Assembly: GCF_014837245.1 (NCBI RefSeq)
Contig: NZ_JACYFU010000002.1
Coordinates: forward strand, 620,001 to 684,000
Source of the DNA: Devosia oryzisoli
GTDB lineage: Bacteria; Pseudomonadota; Alphaproteobacteria; Rhizobiales; Devosiaceae
Length of the DNA stretch: 64,000 nucleotides
Direction: 5' to 3'
Below are positions 35,276 to 42,848 of this stretch, piece after piece (positions within the stretch are counted from its first letter, which is position 1; every line of letters starts with the position of its first letter). The notes under the pieces were generated by a model. That model worked only from the letters and a program-made list of their open reading frames with translations. It did no database searches and was not told where the DNA came from. Made by a program: the position numbers and the translations under genes.

Positions 35276-36130
35276 GTGAGCGACCCCATAAAAGGCTTCG
35301 ACATCAACGATCCGGACCTGCCCAAGAGCATCAAGAAGGCGGCGCTGCAGTCGGGCGACTACCCCTATGACGAAAAGCTCGATCGCGACGAGTATGACAC
35401 GCAGATGTACAAGCTGCAAAAGCAGTTGGTGAAGCATCAGGCGCACATGGCCGAGGCCGGCACACGCACCGTCCTCATCTTCGAAGGACGCGATGCGGCC
35501 GGCAAGGGCGGCACCATCAAGCGGTTCCTGGAAAACCTCAACCCCCGCTACAATTTCATCGCCGCGCTGCCCAAGCCGAACGATCGGGAACGCACGCAGT
35601 GGTATTTCCAGCGCTATATCGACTGGCTCCCGGCGGCAGGCGAAATGGTGCTGTTCGACCGCTCCTGGTACAATCGGGCGGGCGTGGAGCCGGTGATGGG
35701 GTTCTGTACCCCCGAGCAGACCGAACATTTCCTCGACGAGGTGCCCGACGTCGAGGCCCGGCTGGTCAAGGACGGCATTCGCATCGTCAAGTTCTGGCTC
35801 TCGATCGGGCGGGAAATGCAGCTCAAGCGCTTCCACGACCGGCGCCACGATCCGCTCAAGACCTGGAAGCTGTCTCCCGTCGATCTCGAGGCCCTCGACA
35901 AGTGGAACGATTATTCGCAAGCGCGCGACAGGATGCTGGAACGGACCGACAGCCGGCAGGCGCCCTGGACCGTCGTCCGCGGCAACGACAAGCGTCGGTT
36001 ACGGCTCAACGCCATCCGCGTGATGCTGCTGGGGGCGGACTATGAGGGCAAGGACAAGGACGAAATTGGCGAAATCGACCGGAACATCGTGCTGAGCGCC
36101 CACGATTTCCTCAGGATCAAGGGCGAGTAA
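35276..36130 (+). CDS. ppk2: Polyphosphate kinase 2
   Basis: The 284-residue product starts at GTG 35276 with GGAGAG upstream. Walker A is GRDAAGKGGTIKRF and Walker B is LFDRSWYNRAG, both typical of PPK2. GIRIVKFWLSIGREMQLKRF and WTVVRGNDKRRLRLNAIR complete the family pattern. It interconverts polyphosphate and nucleoside di/triphosphates; a class I, ADP-to-ATP or GDP-to-GTP enzyme is likely from length and single domain. It is divergent from the PhoR-like kinase. Confidence 0.92.
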   Translation: MSDPIKGFDINDPDLPKSIKKAALQSGDYPYDEKLDRDEYDTQMYKLQKQLVKHQAHMAEAGTRTVLIFEGRDAAGKGGTIKRFLENLNPRYNFIAALPKPNDRERTQWYFQRYIDWLPAAGEMVLFDRSWYNRAGVEPVMGFCTPEQTEHFLDEVPDVEARLVKDGIRIVKFWLSIGREMQLKRFHDRRHDPLKTWKLSPVDLEALDKWNDYSQARDRMLERTDSRQAPWTVVRGNDKRRLRLNAIRVMLLGADYEGKDKDEIGEIDRNIVLSAHDFLRIKGE

Positions 36131-36173
36131 AATCCGTTGGCCAGAGGCGGCCGTCCGGCCATCTCTCGTTCGT

Positions 36174-36248
36174 CGTCACCACCGGGTTTATCCCGGTGGT
36201 CCAAGCGCTTGTAAAATGCAATGCCGGGACAAGCCCGGCAATACGAGA
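36174..36248. repeat. REP-like inverted doublet, copy 2
   Basis: 36174-36203 is the ACCACCGGG variant of the palindrome (CGTCACCACC...GGTGGTCCA). At about 36219-36248 a second palindrome centred on CCGGGACAAGCCCGG lies in opposite orientation. They fill the spacer between ppk2 and the aminopeptidase gene and could act as transcription barriers. Confidence 0.7.
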
Positions 36249-36277
36249 CAATAGCGGGCCACCTGCGGCCCTTACGA

Positions 36278-37525
36278 TCAGACGCTGAAGGCCCACTCGC
36301 CCTTGCGCATCACCGGTTCGGTGCTGCCATCGGCATGGACGCCGTCGATGTCGACCTTGTCCGAGCCGATCATCCAGTCGATGTGGATGAGGCTCTTGTT
36401 GCCGCCCTGGGCGTGAATCTGGTCCGGCGTCAATTCCTTGCCGCCCTCGAAACAGTCCCCGTAGCACTGGCCCATGGCAATGTGGCACGAGGCGTTCTCG
36501 TCGTAGAGCGTGTTGTAGAAGAGGATGCCGGAGGCCGAAATCGGCGAGGAGTGCGGCACTAGCGCCACTTCGCCCAGGCGCCGCGCGCCCTCGTCGGTGT
36601 CGAGCACCTTGTTGAACACGTTCTCGCCCTTGGTCGCCTTGAGCTCCACCAGACGCCCCTCTTGGAAGCGCGCCTGGATGTTCTCGATCAGCGTGCCATT
36701 GTGCGAGAGCGGTTTTGTCGCCGCCACCGTGCCCTCCACACGCAGGCGGTGGGGCGTGGTGAACACTTCTTCGGTGGGGATATTGGGATTGCAGGTGATG
36801 CCGTTCTTGGCCTCCGAAGCGCCGCCCTTCCAGCGGTGCCCGTCGGCAAGCCCGACCGTGAGATCGGTGCCGGGGCCGGTATATTTGAGGGCGGAGAATT
36901 TCTTGCCGTTGAGCCAGGTCCAGCGCGCCTTGAGGTTGGCGTTGTGCGCCTTCCAGGCCGCGATGGGGTCATCCTGATCGACGCGCGAGGCCTTGAAGAT
37001 GGCGTCGGCCAGCTTGCCCACCGCAATGTCTTCCGGGTCGTTGGGGAACACGAGCTTGGCCCAGTTCGGCGTGGGGTAGGAGACGATGTTCCAGTTGATG
37101 GCGAAGCCGGTGATCATCTCGAGCGCGGGCCGGTAGGCCGCCGAATTGGCGCGGTTGGCGCGCGACACCTTTTCGGGGTCTTCGTTGGCCAGCATCATCG
37201 GGTTGTCGCCCGAGATGGCGAGGCGCGCCGCGTTGTTCTTGTAGGCTTCGGCCATGCCCGAATAGAGCCAGCCGGCGGCCCGATCAAAGCTCTTGTCATT
37301 GCCGTAGCGGTAGCGCGCCAGGGTCGCTTCCTCGTCCGAATAGATGGTGGTGACGAGGCCGGCGCCGGCCTTGTAGGCGTGCTCGGTGATCCGCCGCACC
37401 AGCGGCGCCGCCGTCATTGGCGCGGTGATGATCAGGTCCTGGCCCTCGGCCAGCTGCAGGCCAACCTTGATGGCGACTTCGCCGAGCTTGTCGAGTTTTG
37501 CAGGATCGATGGGAGAATTGCTCAC
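36278..37525 (-). CDS. M29-family metallo-aminopeptidase
   Basis: The 415-residue cytosolic aminopeptidase is of the AmpS/AmpT (thermophilic leucyl aminopeptidase) family. Its C-terminal half carries the expected metal-ligand region: PTEEVFTTPH (Glu), VALVPHSSP (His), SCHIAMG (His) and HIDWMIGS (His/Asp). The full length is normal. It recycles peptides; metal and substrate preference cannot be read from sequence. It stands alone, ending near a palindromic repeat. Confidence 0.9.
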   Translation of the reverse strand: MSNSPIDPAKLDKLGEVAIKVGLQLAEGQDLIITAPMTAAPLVRRITEHAYKAGAGLVTTIYSDEEATLARYRYGNDKSFDRAAGWLYSGMAEAYKNNAARLAISGDNPMMLANEDPEKVSRANRANSAAYRPALEMITGFAINWNIVSYPTPNWAKLVFPNDPEDIAVGKLADAIFKASRVDQDDPIAAWKAHNANLKARWTWLNGKKFSALKYTGPGTDLTVGLADGHRWKGGASEAKNGITCNPNIPTEEVFTTPHRLRVEGTVAATKPLSHNGTLIENIQARFQEGRLVELKATKGENVFNKVLDTDEGARRLGEVALVPHSSPISASGILFYNTLYDENASCHIAMGQCYGDCFEGGKELTPDQIHAQGGNKSLIHIDWMIGSDKVDIDGVHADGSTEPVMRKGEWAFSV

Positions 37526-37614
37526 GGGGCGTTGCCTTCTTGCTCTTGAATCGATTGGGCGGAGCCTATCCCCGCGCGCGGGGATGCGCCACCCGGCAAG
37601 AATCGCAAATGAAC

Positions 37615-37628
37615 TTGACCTGGATCAA
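37615..37628 (+). promoter_or_regulatory. FNR/FixK-type box
   Basis: TTGACCTGGATCAA matches the TTGAY-n4-RTCAA consensus of FNR, FnrL and FixK. With a class II position at -41.5 the transcript would start near 37663, about 21 bases before the ATG at 37684, a good fit to low-oxygen activation of the small gene. Confidence 0.65.
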
Positions 37629-37683
37629 GGAGCGAAGCCGGACAGTTGCGTCACATGAGGAGCACCAGATCTCGGGGGCTCAC

Positions 37684-37812
37684 ATGGAAACCACCACCAT
37701 TATCGTTATCGCCGTCTCTGTCGGCATGTTCGGCCTCTTCAGCCTGGCGCTGGCGATTGCGCAGCTGCGCACGCGTGGGCTCGTGGCACCGGGTGCGCTC
37801 AAGCCGAACTAA
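37684..37812 (+). CDS. Small single-pass membrane protein (42 aa)
   Basis: The 42-residue product begins METTTIIVIAVSVGMFGLFS; one hydrophobic helix spans about residues 5-29 and the tail ends in AQLRTRGLVAPGALKPN. Basic residues after the helix suggest a periplasmic N-terminus. A GGGGG stretch lies nine bases before the ATG. An FNR/FixK-type box is upstream, and a structured 3' region with a terminator follows. No family is recognised; accessory subunit of a respiratory complex is one possibility, based only on size and regulation. Confidence 0.6.
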   Translation: METTTIIVIAVSVGMFGLFSLALAIAQLRTRGLVAPGALKPN

Positions 37813-37820
37813 CAAGGTTC

Positions 37821-37936
37821 GCGCGGAAGAGAGGAGACGCCGATCCGGCGTGTCCGCGCGCGGCCAATGGCGGTGCTGCGGGGCGACTGTGGCACATCCG
37901 CATCACTTGCGGCATTGCGCCACATCCACCATTGGC
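37821..37936 (+). ncRNA. Candidate structured RNA or structured 3' UTR
   Basis: The first hairpin is GCGCGGA (37821) with TCCGCGC (37853). Then come three nested stems: CCAATGG/CCATTGG (37864 and 37929), TGTGGC/GCCACA (37888 and 37919) and CCGCA/TGCGG (37898 and 37908). A perfect terminator begins four bases later. No coding frame explains it. It could be a small RNA or the 3' end of the 42-residue gene's transcript. I do not recognise a known family. Confidence 0.45.
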
Positions 37937-37939
37937 AAC

Positions 37940-37979
37940 GGCGAACGGTTTGGCTACAAACCGTTCGCCGCTTTTATTT
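37940..37979 (+). terminator. Strong intrinsic terminator
   Basis: A perfect 13-base stem (37940-37952 with 37957-37969) around GCTA is followed by GCTTTTATTT. The region from 37980 to 38221 holds nothing I can assign apart from the promoter zone of the next gene. Confidence 0.9.
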
Positions 37980-38221
37980 CAGGACACGGGGAGGCGTTGC
38001 ATGCCAGCATTGATTTTCGCGTCTCCCGCTGATCCGCGCCGAGGTTGACGCCTCGGCCCGTGCGGTCGCCTTCGGGCGCAGGCCGCACCTGACCCTCAGC
38101 GGTCTTATTCCCTCTTCATCGCAGTCGACCGGCCCTTGAGCCGTTCATCGCCCGGTCGCATTGCGTCTTTCATGATCCTTCTCGAGGAACCGGTGGCCGG
38201 ACAACGGCACCGGCAACACCA

Positions 38222-40024
38222 ATGAGTCGCAAGAAACTCGATTTCCGCGCCGATGCCTTTCGCAACGTGCTGGGCTTTGCTTTCCGTCACTGGCGCCGCC
38301 AGCCCTGGCGCGTCACCACCATCGCCATTCTGGTGCTGCTGGCCACCATGGCCGAAGCGTTGAGCCCGCTTTTCGCCGGCCGGCTGGTCGACGCCGTGGC
38401 CAGCGGCGGCAGCCAGAACGAGGCTATCGCTGCGGCGCTCACCGCCTTTGCCATCATGTCGGTGCTCTACCTGTCGTCGGTGGTGCTGAGGCAGTTCGTG
38501 TTCTTCAACATCATCGCCCTCACGCTGCGCATGATGGGCGAGATCGCCTCCAGCGCCTTCCACAGGGTGCAGCGTTTTTCGACCGACTGGCACGCCAACA
38601 GCTTTGCCGGCTCGACCGTGCGCAAGATCACGCGCGGCATGTGGGCCCTGGACCTTTTGAACGACACCCTGCTGGTCGCCCTCTTGCCCTCGACCATCAT
38701 GCTGATCGGAGCCACGATCATCCTCGGTTCGTTCTGGCCGGCCATGGGGCTGCTGGTGGGTGTGGGATCGATCGTCTACATCGCCGTGACCGTTGCGCTG
38801 TCTACCGGCTTCGTGGCCCCGGCGGCGACGCTGGCCAATGCCTGGGATACCCGCATGGGTGGCGCACTGGCCGATGCGGTGAGCTGCAATTCGGTGGTCA
38901 AGGCCTTTGGCGCCGAAACGCGCGAGGAAGACCGCCTCAAGGGCGTGGTGGGCAAGTGGGACAGCCGAACCCGCCGCACCTGGAAGCGCGGCACGCTCAA
39001 TGGCGGCATGCAGGGCCTGATGATGGTCATCATGCAGACCGCCATTCTCGGTCTTGCCATCTGGCTGTGGTCGCAGGGCCAGGCGACGCCGGGCGACATC
39101 GCCTTCGTGCTGACCATGTTCTTCCTGCTCTCGGGACACCTGCGCGACGTGGGCCAGCACATCCGCAACCTGCAGCGCTCGGTCAACGACATGGAGGAAC
39201 TGGTCAATCTCTATGCCCAGAAGCTGGGGATCGAAGATCGCAGGAACGCCGGGCCGATCAGCATCGGTGATGGCGGGATCGTGTTCGATCGCGTCACCTT
39301 CCAGTATGGCGCGCATCCGACGCCGCTGTACCGGGATTTCTCCGTGACCATCCGGCCCGGCGAACGGGTGGGGCTCGTGGGGCATTCGGGCTCGGGCAAG
39401 ACGACGTTCGTCAAGCTGATCCAGCGCCTCTATGACGTCAACGACGGCGCCATCCTGATCGATGGGCAGAACATCGCCGATGTGCAGCAGGCCTCGCTGC
39501 GCGGTCAGATCGCCATCGTGCAGCAGGAGCCCATCCTGTTCCACCGCACGCTGGCCGAGAACATCGCCTATGGCCGGCCATCTGCCAGCCGTGCGGAGAT
39601 CGTGGAAGCGGCGCGCCAAGCCAACGCCCACGACTTCATCGTGTCCCTGCCCAAGGGCTACGAGACGATGGTGGGCGAGCGTGGCGTCAAGCTGTCGGGC
39701 GGCGAGCGCCAGCGCGTTGCCATCGCCCGGGCCTTCCTCGCCGACGCGCCGATCCTGATCCTCGACGAGGCCACGTCCAGCCTCGACAGCGAGAGCGAGG
39801 TCATGATCCAGCAGGCGATGGAGCGCTTGATGGTCGGGCGCACGACGCTGGTGATCGCGCACCGTCTCTCGACGGTCCGGGCTCTCGATCGGCTGCTGGT
39901 GTTCGACAAGGGCCGTATCGTCGAGGAGGGCGACCACGACGCGCTGATCCGGCTCAAGGGCGGCATCTACCGGCGCCTGTTCGAGCGGCAGGCGCTGGAA
40001 CTGACCAAGGGCCTCGTGGCCTGA
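38222..40024 (+). CDS. ABC exporter half-transporter (MsbA/ATM-like)
   Basis: The 600-residue product has an N-terminal transmembrane domain of about six helices (residues 30-330) fused to one ATPase domain. Walker A is GHSGSGKTT, signature LSGGERQR, Walker B ILILDEATSSLD with the catalytic Glu intact, and the switch His is in IAHRLS. The complete motif set is consistent with a homodimer. HWRRQPWRV at the start is shared with many alphaproteobacterial exporters. Substrate unknown. A terminator hairpin follows the stop. Confidence 0.9.
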   Translation: MSRKKLDFRADAFRNVLGFAFRHWRRQPWRVTTIAILVLLATMAEALSPLFAGRLVDAVASGGSQNEAIAAALTAFAIMSVLYLSSVVLRQFVFFNIIALTLRMMGEIASSAFHRVQRFSTDWHANSFAGSTVRKITRGMWALDLLNDTLLVALLPSTIMLIGATIILGSFWPAMGLLVGVGSIVYIAVTVALSTGFVAPAATLANAWDTRMGGALADAVSCNSVVKAFGAETREEDRLKGVVGKWDSRTRRTWKRGTLNGGMQGLMMVIMQTAILGLAIWLWSQGQATPGDIAFVLTMFFLLSGHLRDVGQHIRNLQRSVNDMEELVNLYAQKLGIEDRRNAGPISIGDGGIVFDRVTFQYGAHPTPLYRDFSVTIRPGERVGLVGHSGSGKTTFVKLIQRLYDVNDGAILIDGQNIADVQQASLRGQIAIVQQEPILFHRTLAENIAYGRPSASRAEIVEAARQANAHDFIVSLPKGYETMVGERGVKLSGGERQRVAIARAFLADAPILILDEATSSLDSESEVMIQQAMERLMVGRTTLVIAHRLSTVRALDRLLVFDKGRIVEEGDHDALIRLKGGIYRRLFERQALELTKGLVA

Positions 40025-40029
40025 TACGA

Positions 40030-40054
40030 AAAGGGCGCCCGCTGGGCGCCCTTT
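40030..40054. terminator. Terminator hairpin between convergent genes
   Basis: AAAGGGCGCCC (40030-40040) and GGGCGCCCTTT (40044-40054) form a perfect 11-base stem with a 3-base loop. A and T flanks allow function in both directions between the convergent genes. Confidence 0.75.
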
Positions 40055-40056
40055 GC

Positions 40057-40230
40057 TTATCGATGGTCGGCGTCTTCCCGCGCGTACTCGCGCTTGGTCT
40101 CCACCTCTGTCAGCACCTTCTCGGCGAGGGTGCGACGGCGATTGCGCAACAGGCCGTAGCTCATGACGGCGCCGAGGATGACCACGCCGACCGTCACGGC
40201 GATCAGCCAGATATAGGGCGATAAATCCAT
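40057..40230 (-). CDS. Small single-pass membrane protein (57 aa)
   Basis: The 57-residue product starts at ATG 40230 with GGAGGAG upstream. MDLSPYIWLIAVTVGVVILG and the next residues form one helix, followed by LLRNRRRTLAEKVLTEVETK, a basic then charged cytoplasmic tail. No family recognised. It lies downstream of the DUF924 gene on the same strand. Confidence 0.65.
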   Translation of the reverse strand: MDLSPYIWLIAVTVGVVILGAVMSYGLLRNRRRTLAEKVLTEVETKREYAREDADHR

Positions 40231-40300
40231 GGCGATGCTCCTCCACCTCGGTGAACGGGGGCCGCCGGGCGAAGGTTGCGGTGCAGCTACCGCCCGCCGA

Positions 40301-40846
40301 TCAAAACGAGCGGTCGCCCTGCTCGCGCATATAGGCCAGTTCTTCCGCCGTGCTCTGCCGCCCCAGCGCCGCGTTGCGAAACGGGAAGCGGCCGAACCGC
40401 GCGATGGTGTCGCGGTGCTTGAGCATGAAATCGAGGTTGTCCGGATCCCCGTGCTGGGTATAGAGCCGCACCCCTTCCTCCTGGATGACCAGTGATTCCG
40501 AATGCATGAAGGGCAGGTAGAAGAACGCGGCCCATGCGCGATCCACGGCATCGTCTGCGCCTTGTGATATCGCTTCCTGCGCCAGCGCCAGCGCCATCCT
40601 GTCCTGCGCAAAGGCCTCGGCCCGGCCGCGGTGGAGCTGGCGCGAAAACTGGTCGAGCGCGACGATCTCGGCCAGCCGCCCCTCCGGCGTCACCCGCCAG
40701 GACCACGCCTCGCCCGCCGCGATCTGCGGATGAAGGTTGCCGAACGCCTCGGCCAGTTCGGCATCGAACTCCGGCTTGCCGCCAAACCAGTCCTGCTTGC
40801 CGTGATCCACGAACCAGAACTGGATGATGGCCTGTGGTCCCTGCAT
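40301..40846 (-). CDS. DUF924 family protein
   Basis: The product is 181 residues from ATG 40846, with GGAGA five bases upstream. VALDQFSRQLHRGRAEAFAQ, FFYLPFMHSESL and HRDTIARFGRFPFRNAALGR are the conserved DUF924 segments. The family has a TPR-like helical fold and no agreed function. Full length for the family. Confidence 0.88.
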   Translation of the reverse strand: MQGPQAIIQFWFVDHGKQDWFGGKPEFDAELAEAFGNLHPQIAAGEAWSWRVTPEGRLAEIVALDQFSRQLHRGRAEAFAQDRMALALAQEAISQGADDAVDRAWAAFFYLPFMHSESLVIQEEGVRLYTQHGDPDNLDFMLKHRDTIARFGRFPFRNAALGRQSTAEELAYMREQGDRSF

Positions 40847-40961
40847 GCATGTCTCCAATTCACAGAAGCGTCACCTCGGGCTCGACCCGAGGGCACTGAA
40901 CTTGTCGCGGCACCATTCAAGGGCAAAGCCCCCGGGTCAAGCCCAGGGGCGGCGATCCGCG

Positions 40962-41885
40962 CTAGCGCCCCACCTGCAGCCGGATGCGATTGCCGAACGG
41001 ATCCTGCGTTTCGAAACCATCCTGCAGGGCTTCGACGGGCGCACCCGCCTGCCGCAACCGCCCGAGCAGCGCCTCGAGGCTCGCCTCCTCGGGCAGTACG
41101 ATGGTGAACCAGCGCAGGCCGGCCGACCCTGCGGGCGGGAGCTTCGCATCGGGTCCCGACCAGATGTTGAAGGCCAGGGTATGAGGCATGTAGTCGAGCC
41201 CCACATCGCCCATCCCAAAGGAGTGGATGAGCAGGAACCCGGCAAAGCCGAGCACGTCGCGGTAAAACTCCATGGCCCGGCCGAGATCGCCCACATGGAC
41301 ATGCACATGCCCGATGCGCGTTCCCTCCGGCATGCGTGCCTCGATTACCGGGTCCGGCCCAAGCTCGCCCAGGAGGCCCTCCAGGTCGATGGGGTCCCGG
41401 CCGGAGTGCGGCTTGCCCTCCGTCGTCACGGCATAGCTCTGGCCCTTGTCAGGGTCGCCCAGCGTGCCGCGCCAGGGGGTCTCGAAGGTGATCTCGATGC
41501 CATTGCCATCCAGATCCCAGAGATAGATGGCTTCGGAAACGAGGTGGTCGGTCGGCGCGATGCGCACCTTGCGCTGCAGCGCCCGCACCGCCAGTTGCGC
41601 CAGGTCGGCCCGGCGAGGCACGTGGATGGCGACGTGGTAGAGCCCGATCGAGCGCGGCACCACGGGCCGGATTGCCCCAGTTTCAAGGACGATGAGCGGC
41701 GTCTTGCCGGCGCCCAGCGTCAGCTGGTTGCCCTCTTCCGACAGAAGATCGAGCCCCACCACGTCCTGCCAGATGGCGAGCGCCCGCGTGCGGTCGGTGA
41801 CGGCAAGATGCACGGGCCCGAGGCGCGTCGTCAGCGGCAGGATGGGCTCAGATTTGACATTGGTCTGGACAGATGCGTCGATCAT
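40962..41885 (-). CDS. VOC-family protein, catechol-2,3-dioxygenase-like
   Basis: The product is 307 residues from ATG 41885 with GGAGG upstream. Two tandem vicinal-oxygen-chelate modules are present: LGPVHLAVTDRTRALAIWQD with GLYHVAIHVPRRAD, and IGHVHVHVGDLGRAMEFYRD. Metal-binding His and Glu candidates are in PVHLAV, HVHVHVG and GIEITFETPW. It resembles CatE-type ring-cleavage enzymes of Bacillus; a real aromatic substrate is unproven, and no aromatic pathway genes are near. Confidence 0.8.
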   Translation of the reverse strand: MIDASVQTNVKSEPILPLTTRLGPVHLAVTDRTRALAIWQDVVGLDLLSEEGNQLTLGAGKTPLIVLETGAIRPVVPRSIGLYHVAIHVPRRADLAQLAVRALQRKVRIAPTDHLVSEAIYLWDLDGNGIEITFETPWRGTLGDPDKGQSYAVTTEGKPHSGRDPIDLEGLLGELGPDPVIEARMPEGTRIGHVHVHVGDLGRAMEFYRDVLGFAGFLLIHSFGMGDVGLDYMPHTLAFNIWSGPDAKLPPAGSAGLRWFTIVLPEEASLEALLGRLRQAGAPVEALQDGFETQDPFGNRIRLQVGR

Positions 41886-42020
41886 GTCGACCTCCATTTT
41901 CAAGCGTGCCCCTGATGTAGCCCCATCAGGCCGGTGTAAAAAGGGAACTGCCCCGAAGAGTTCGTTCGCTGTTCGCGTCCAATCGATGTGGGGCCAGCAG
42001 CTTTGCGCTAGCCTTCATCC

Positions 42021-42599
42021 ATGACCAGACCCGACGTGATTCCCTCCGCCTTTTTCGACCGACCCGTGACCGAGGTTGCCCCAGCCCTGATCGGCACGAC
42101 CCTGCTGTTTGCCGGAGCAGGTGGCCGTATCGTCGAGGTCGAAGCCTATGACGAACAGGACCCCGCCTCGCACAGCTTCCGCGGACCGACGCTGCGCAAC
42201 CGGGTGATGTTTGGCGAACCGGGGCACGCCTATGTCTACAAGATTTACGGCATCCACTTCTGCCTCAATTTCGTGTGCCGCCCCGGCAGCGCCGTGCTGA
42301 TCCGGGCGCTGCAGCCCACCGAGAACCTCGCGGCCATGCACCAAAGGCGCGGCGCCGTCGGGGAGCGGCAGCTCTGCTCGGGGCCGGGCAAGCTGGCGCA
42401 GGCGCTCGGGATTAACCTGGGACACGATGGCCTGGCGCTCGACCAGCCGCCCTTTCGCCTCCTCGCCCCGCCCACCCCGGCGGAGGTCAGGACGGGCACA
42501 AGGATCGGGATTTCCAAGGGCGTCGAGACTCCCTGGCGGTTCGTGGAGGCAGGATCGCGCTACCTCAGCCGGCCCCTCGGTTCCCCTGCGGCGCCGTGA
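42021..42599 (+). CDS. 3-methyladenine DNA glycosylase (AAG/Mpg family)
   Basis: The 192-residue enzyme excises alkylated purines. IVEVEAYDEQDPASHSFRG holds the catalytic Glu (EVEAY), and RNRVMFGEPGHAYVYKIYGIH is the DNA-intercalating tyrosine region of AAG. SGPGKLAQALGI completes the family pattern. The 249-base spacer after it, before recQ, holds no gene I can support. Confidence 0.92.
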   Translation: MTRPDVIPSAFFDRPVTEVAPALIGTTLLFAGAGGRIVEVEAYDEQDPASHSFRGPTLRNRVMFGEPGHAYVYKIYGIHFCLNFVCRPGSAVLIRALQPTENLAAMHQRRGAVGERQLCSGPGKLAQALGINLGHDGLALDQPPFRLLAPPTPAEVRTGTRIGISKGVETPWRFVEAGSRYLSRPLGSPAAP

Positions 42600-42848
42600 G
42601 GTGGCAACCCATCGGCATATGCTCCGTTGTCAAGGCGAAGGCCGGTGCGCGTCAACCGGACCCGGTGGTATCGAGGAACGGAGATGGTTTTTCCGGTTTC
42701 CCGCTCCGGCCAACGAATTGGCAGCCGAGCCTCTGTCCCACCCGTGCCGTGCCCTTCGCCTATTCCCAAGTTAAAGTGAGCGCCCCGGCCGGTGCAAACT
42801 GCGCGGCTCCTGGTTGCCACCCCTGCGCCCGCGTGATTCAAGGGTGCC

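Noticed and set aside
38105-40246. A 713-codon open frame on the minus strand
   Set aside because: Antisense to the ABC exporter at 38222; same low-information composition and no motif.
42600-42848. Spacer between AAG glycosylase and recQ as a hidden gene
   Set aside because: Small frames exist on both strands, but none has a ribosome-binding site plus recognisable sequence.
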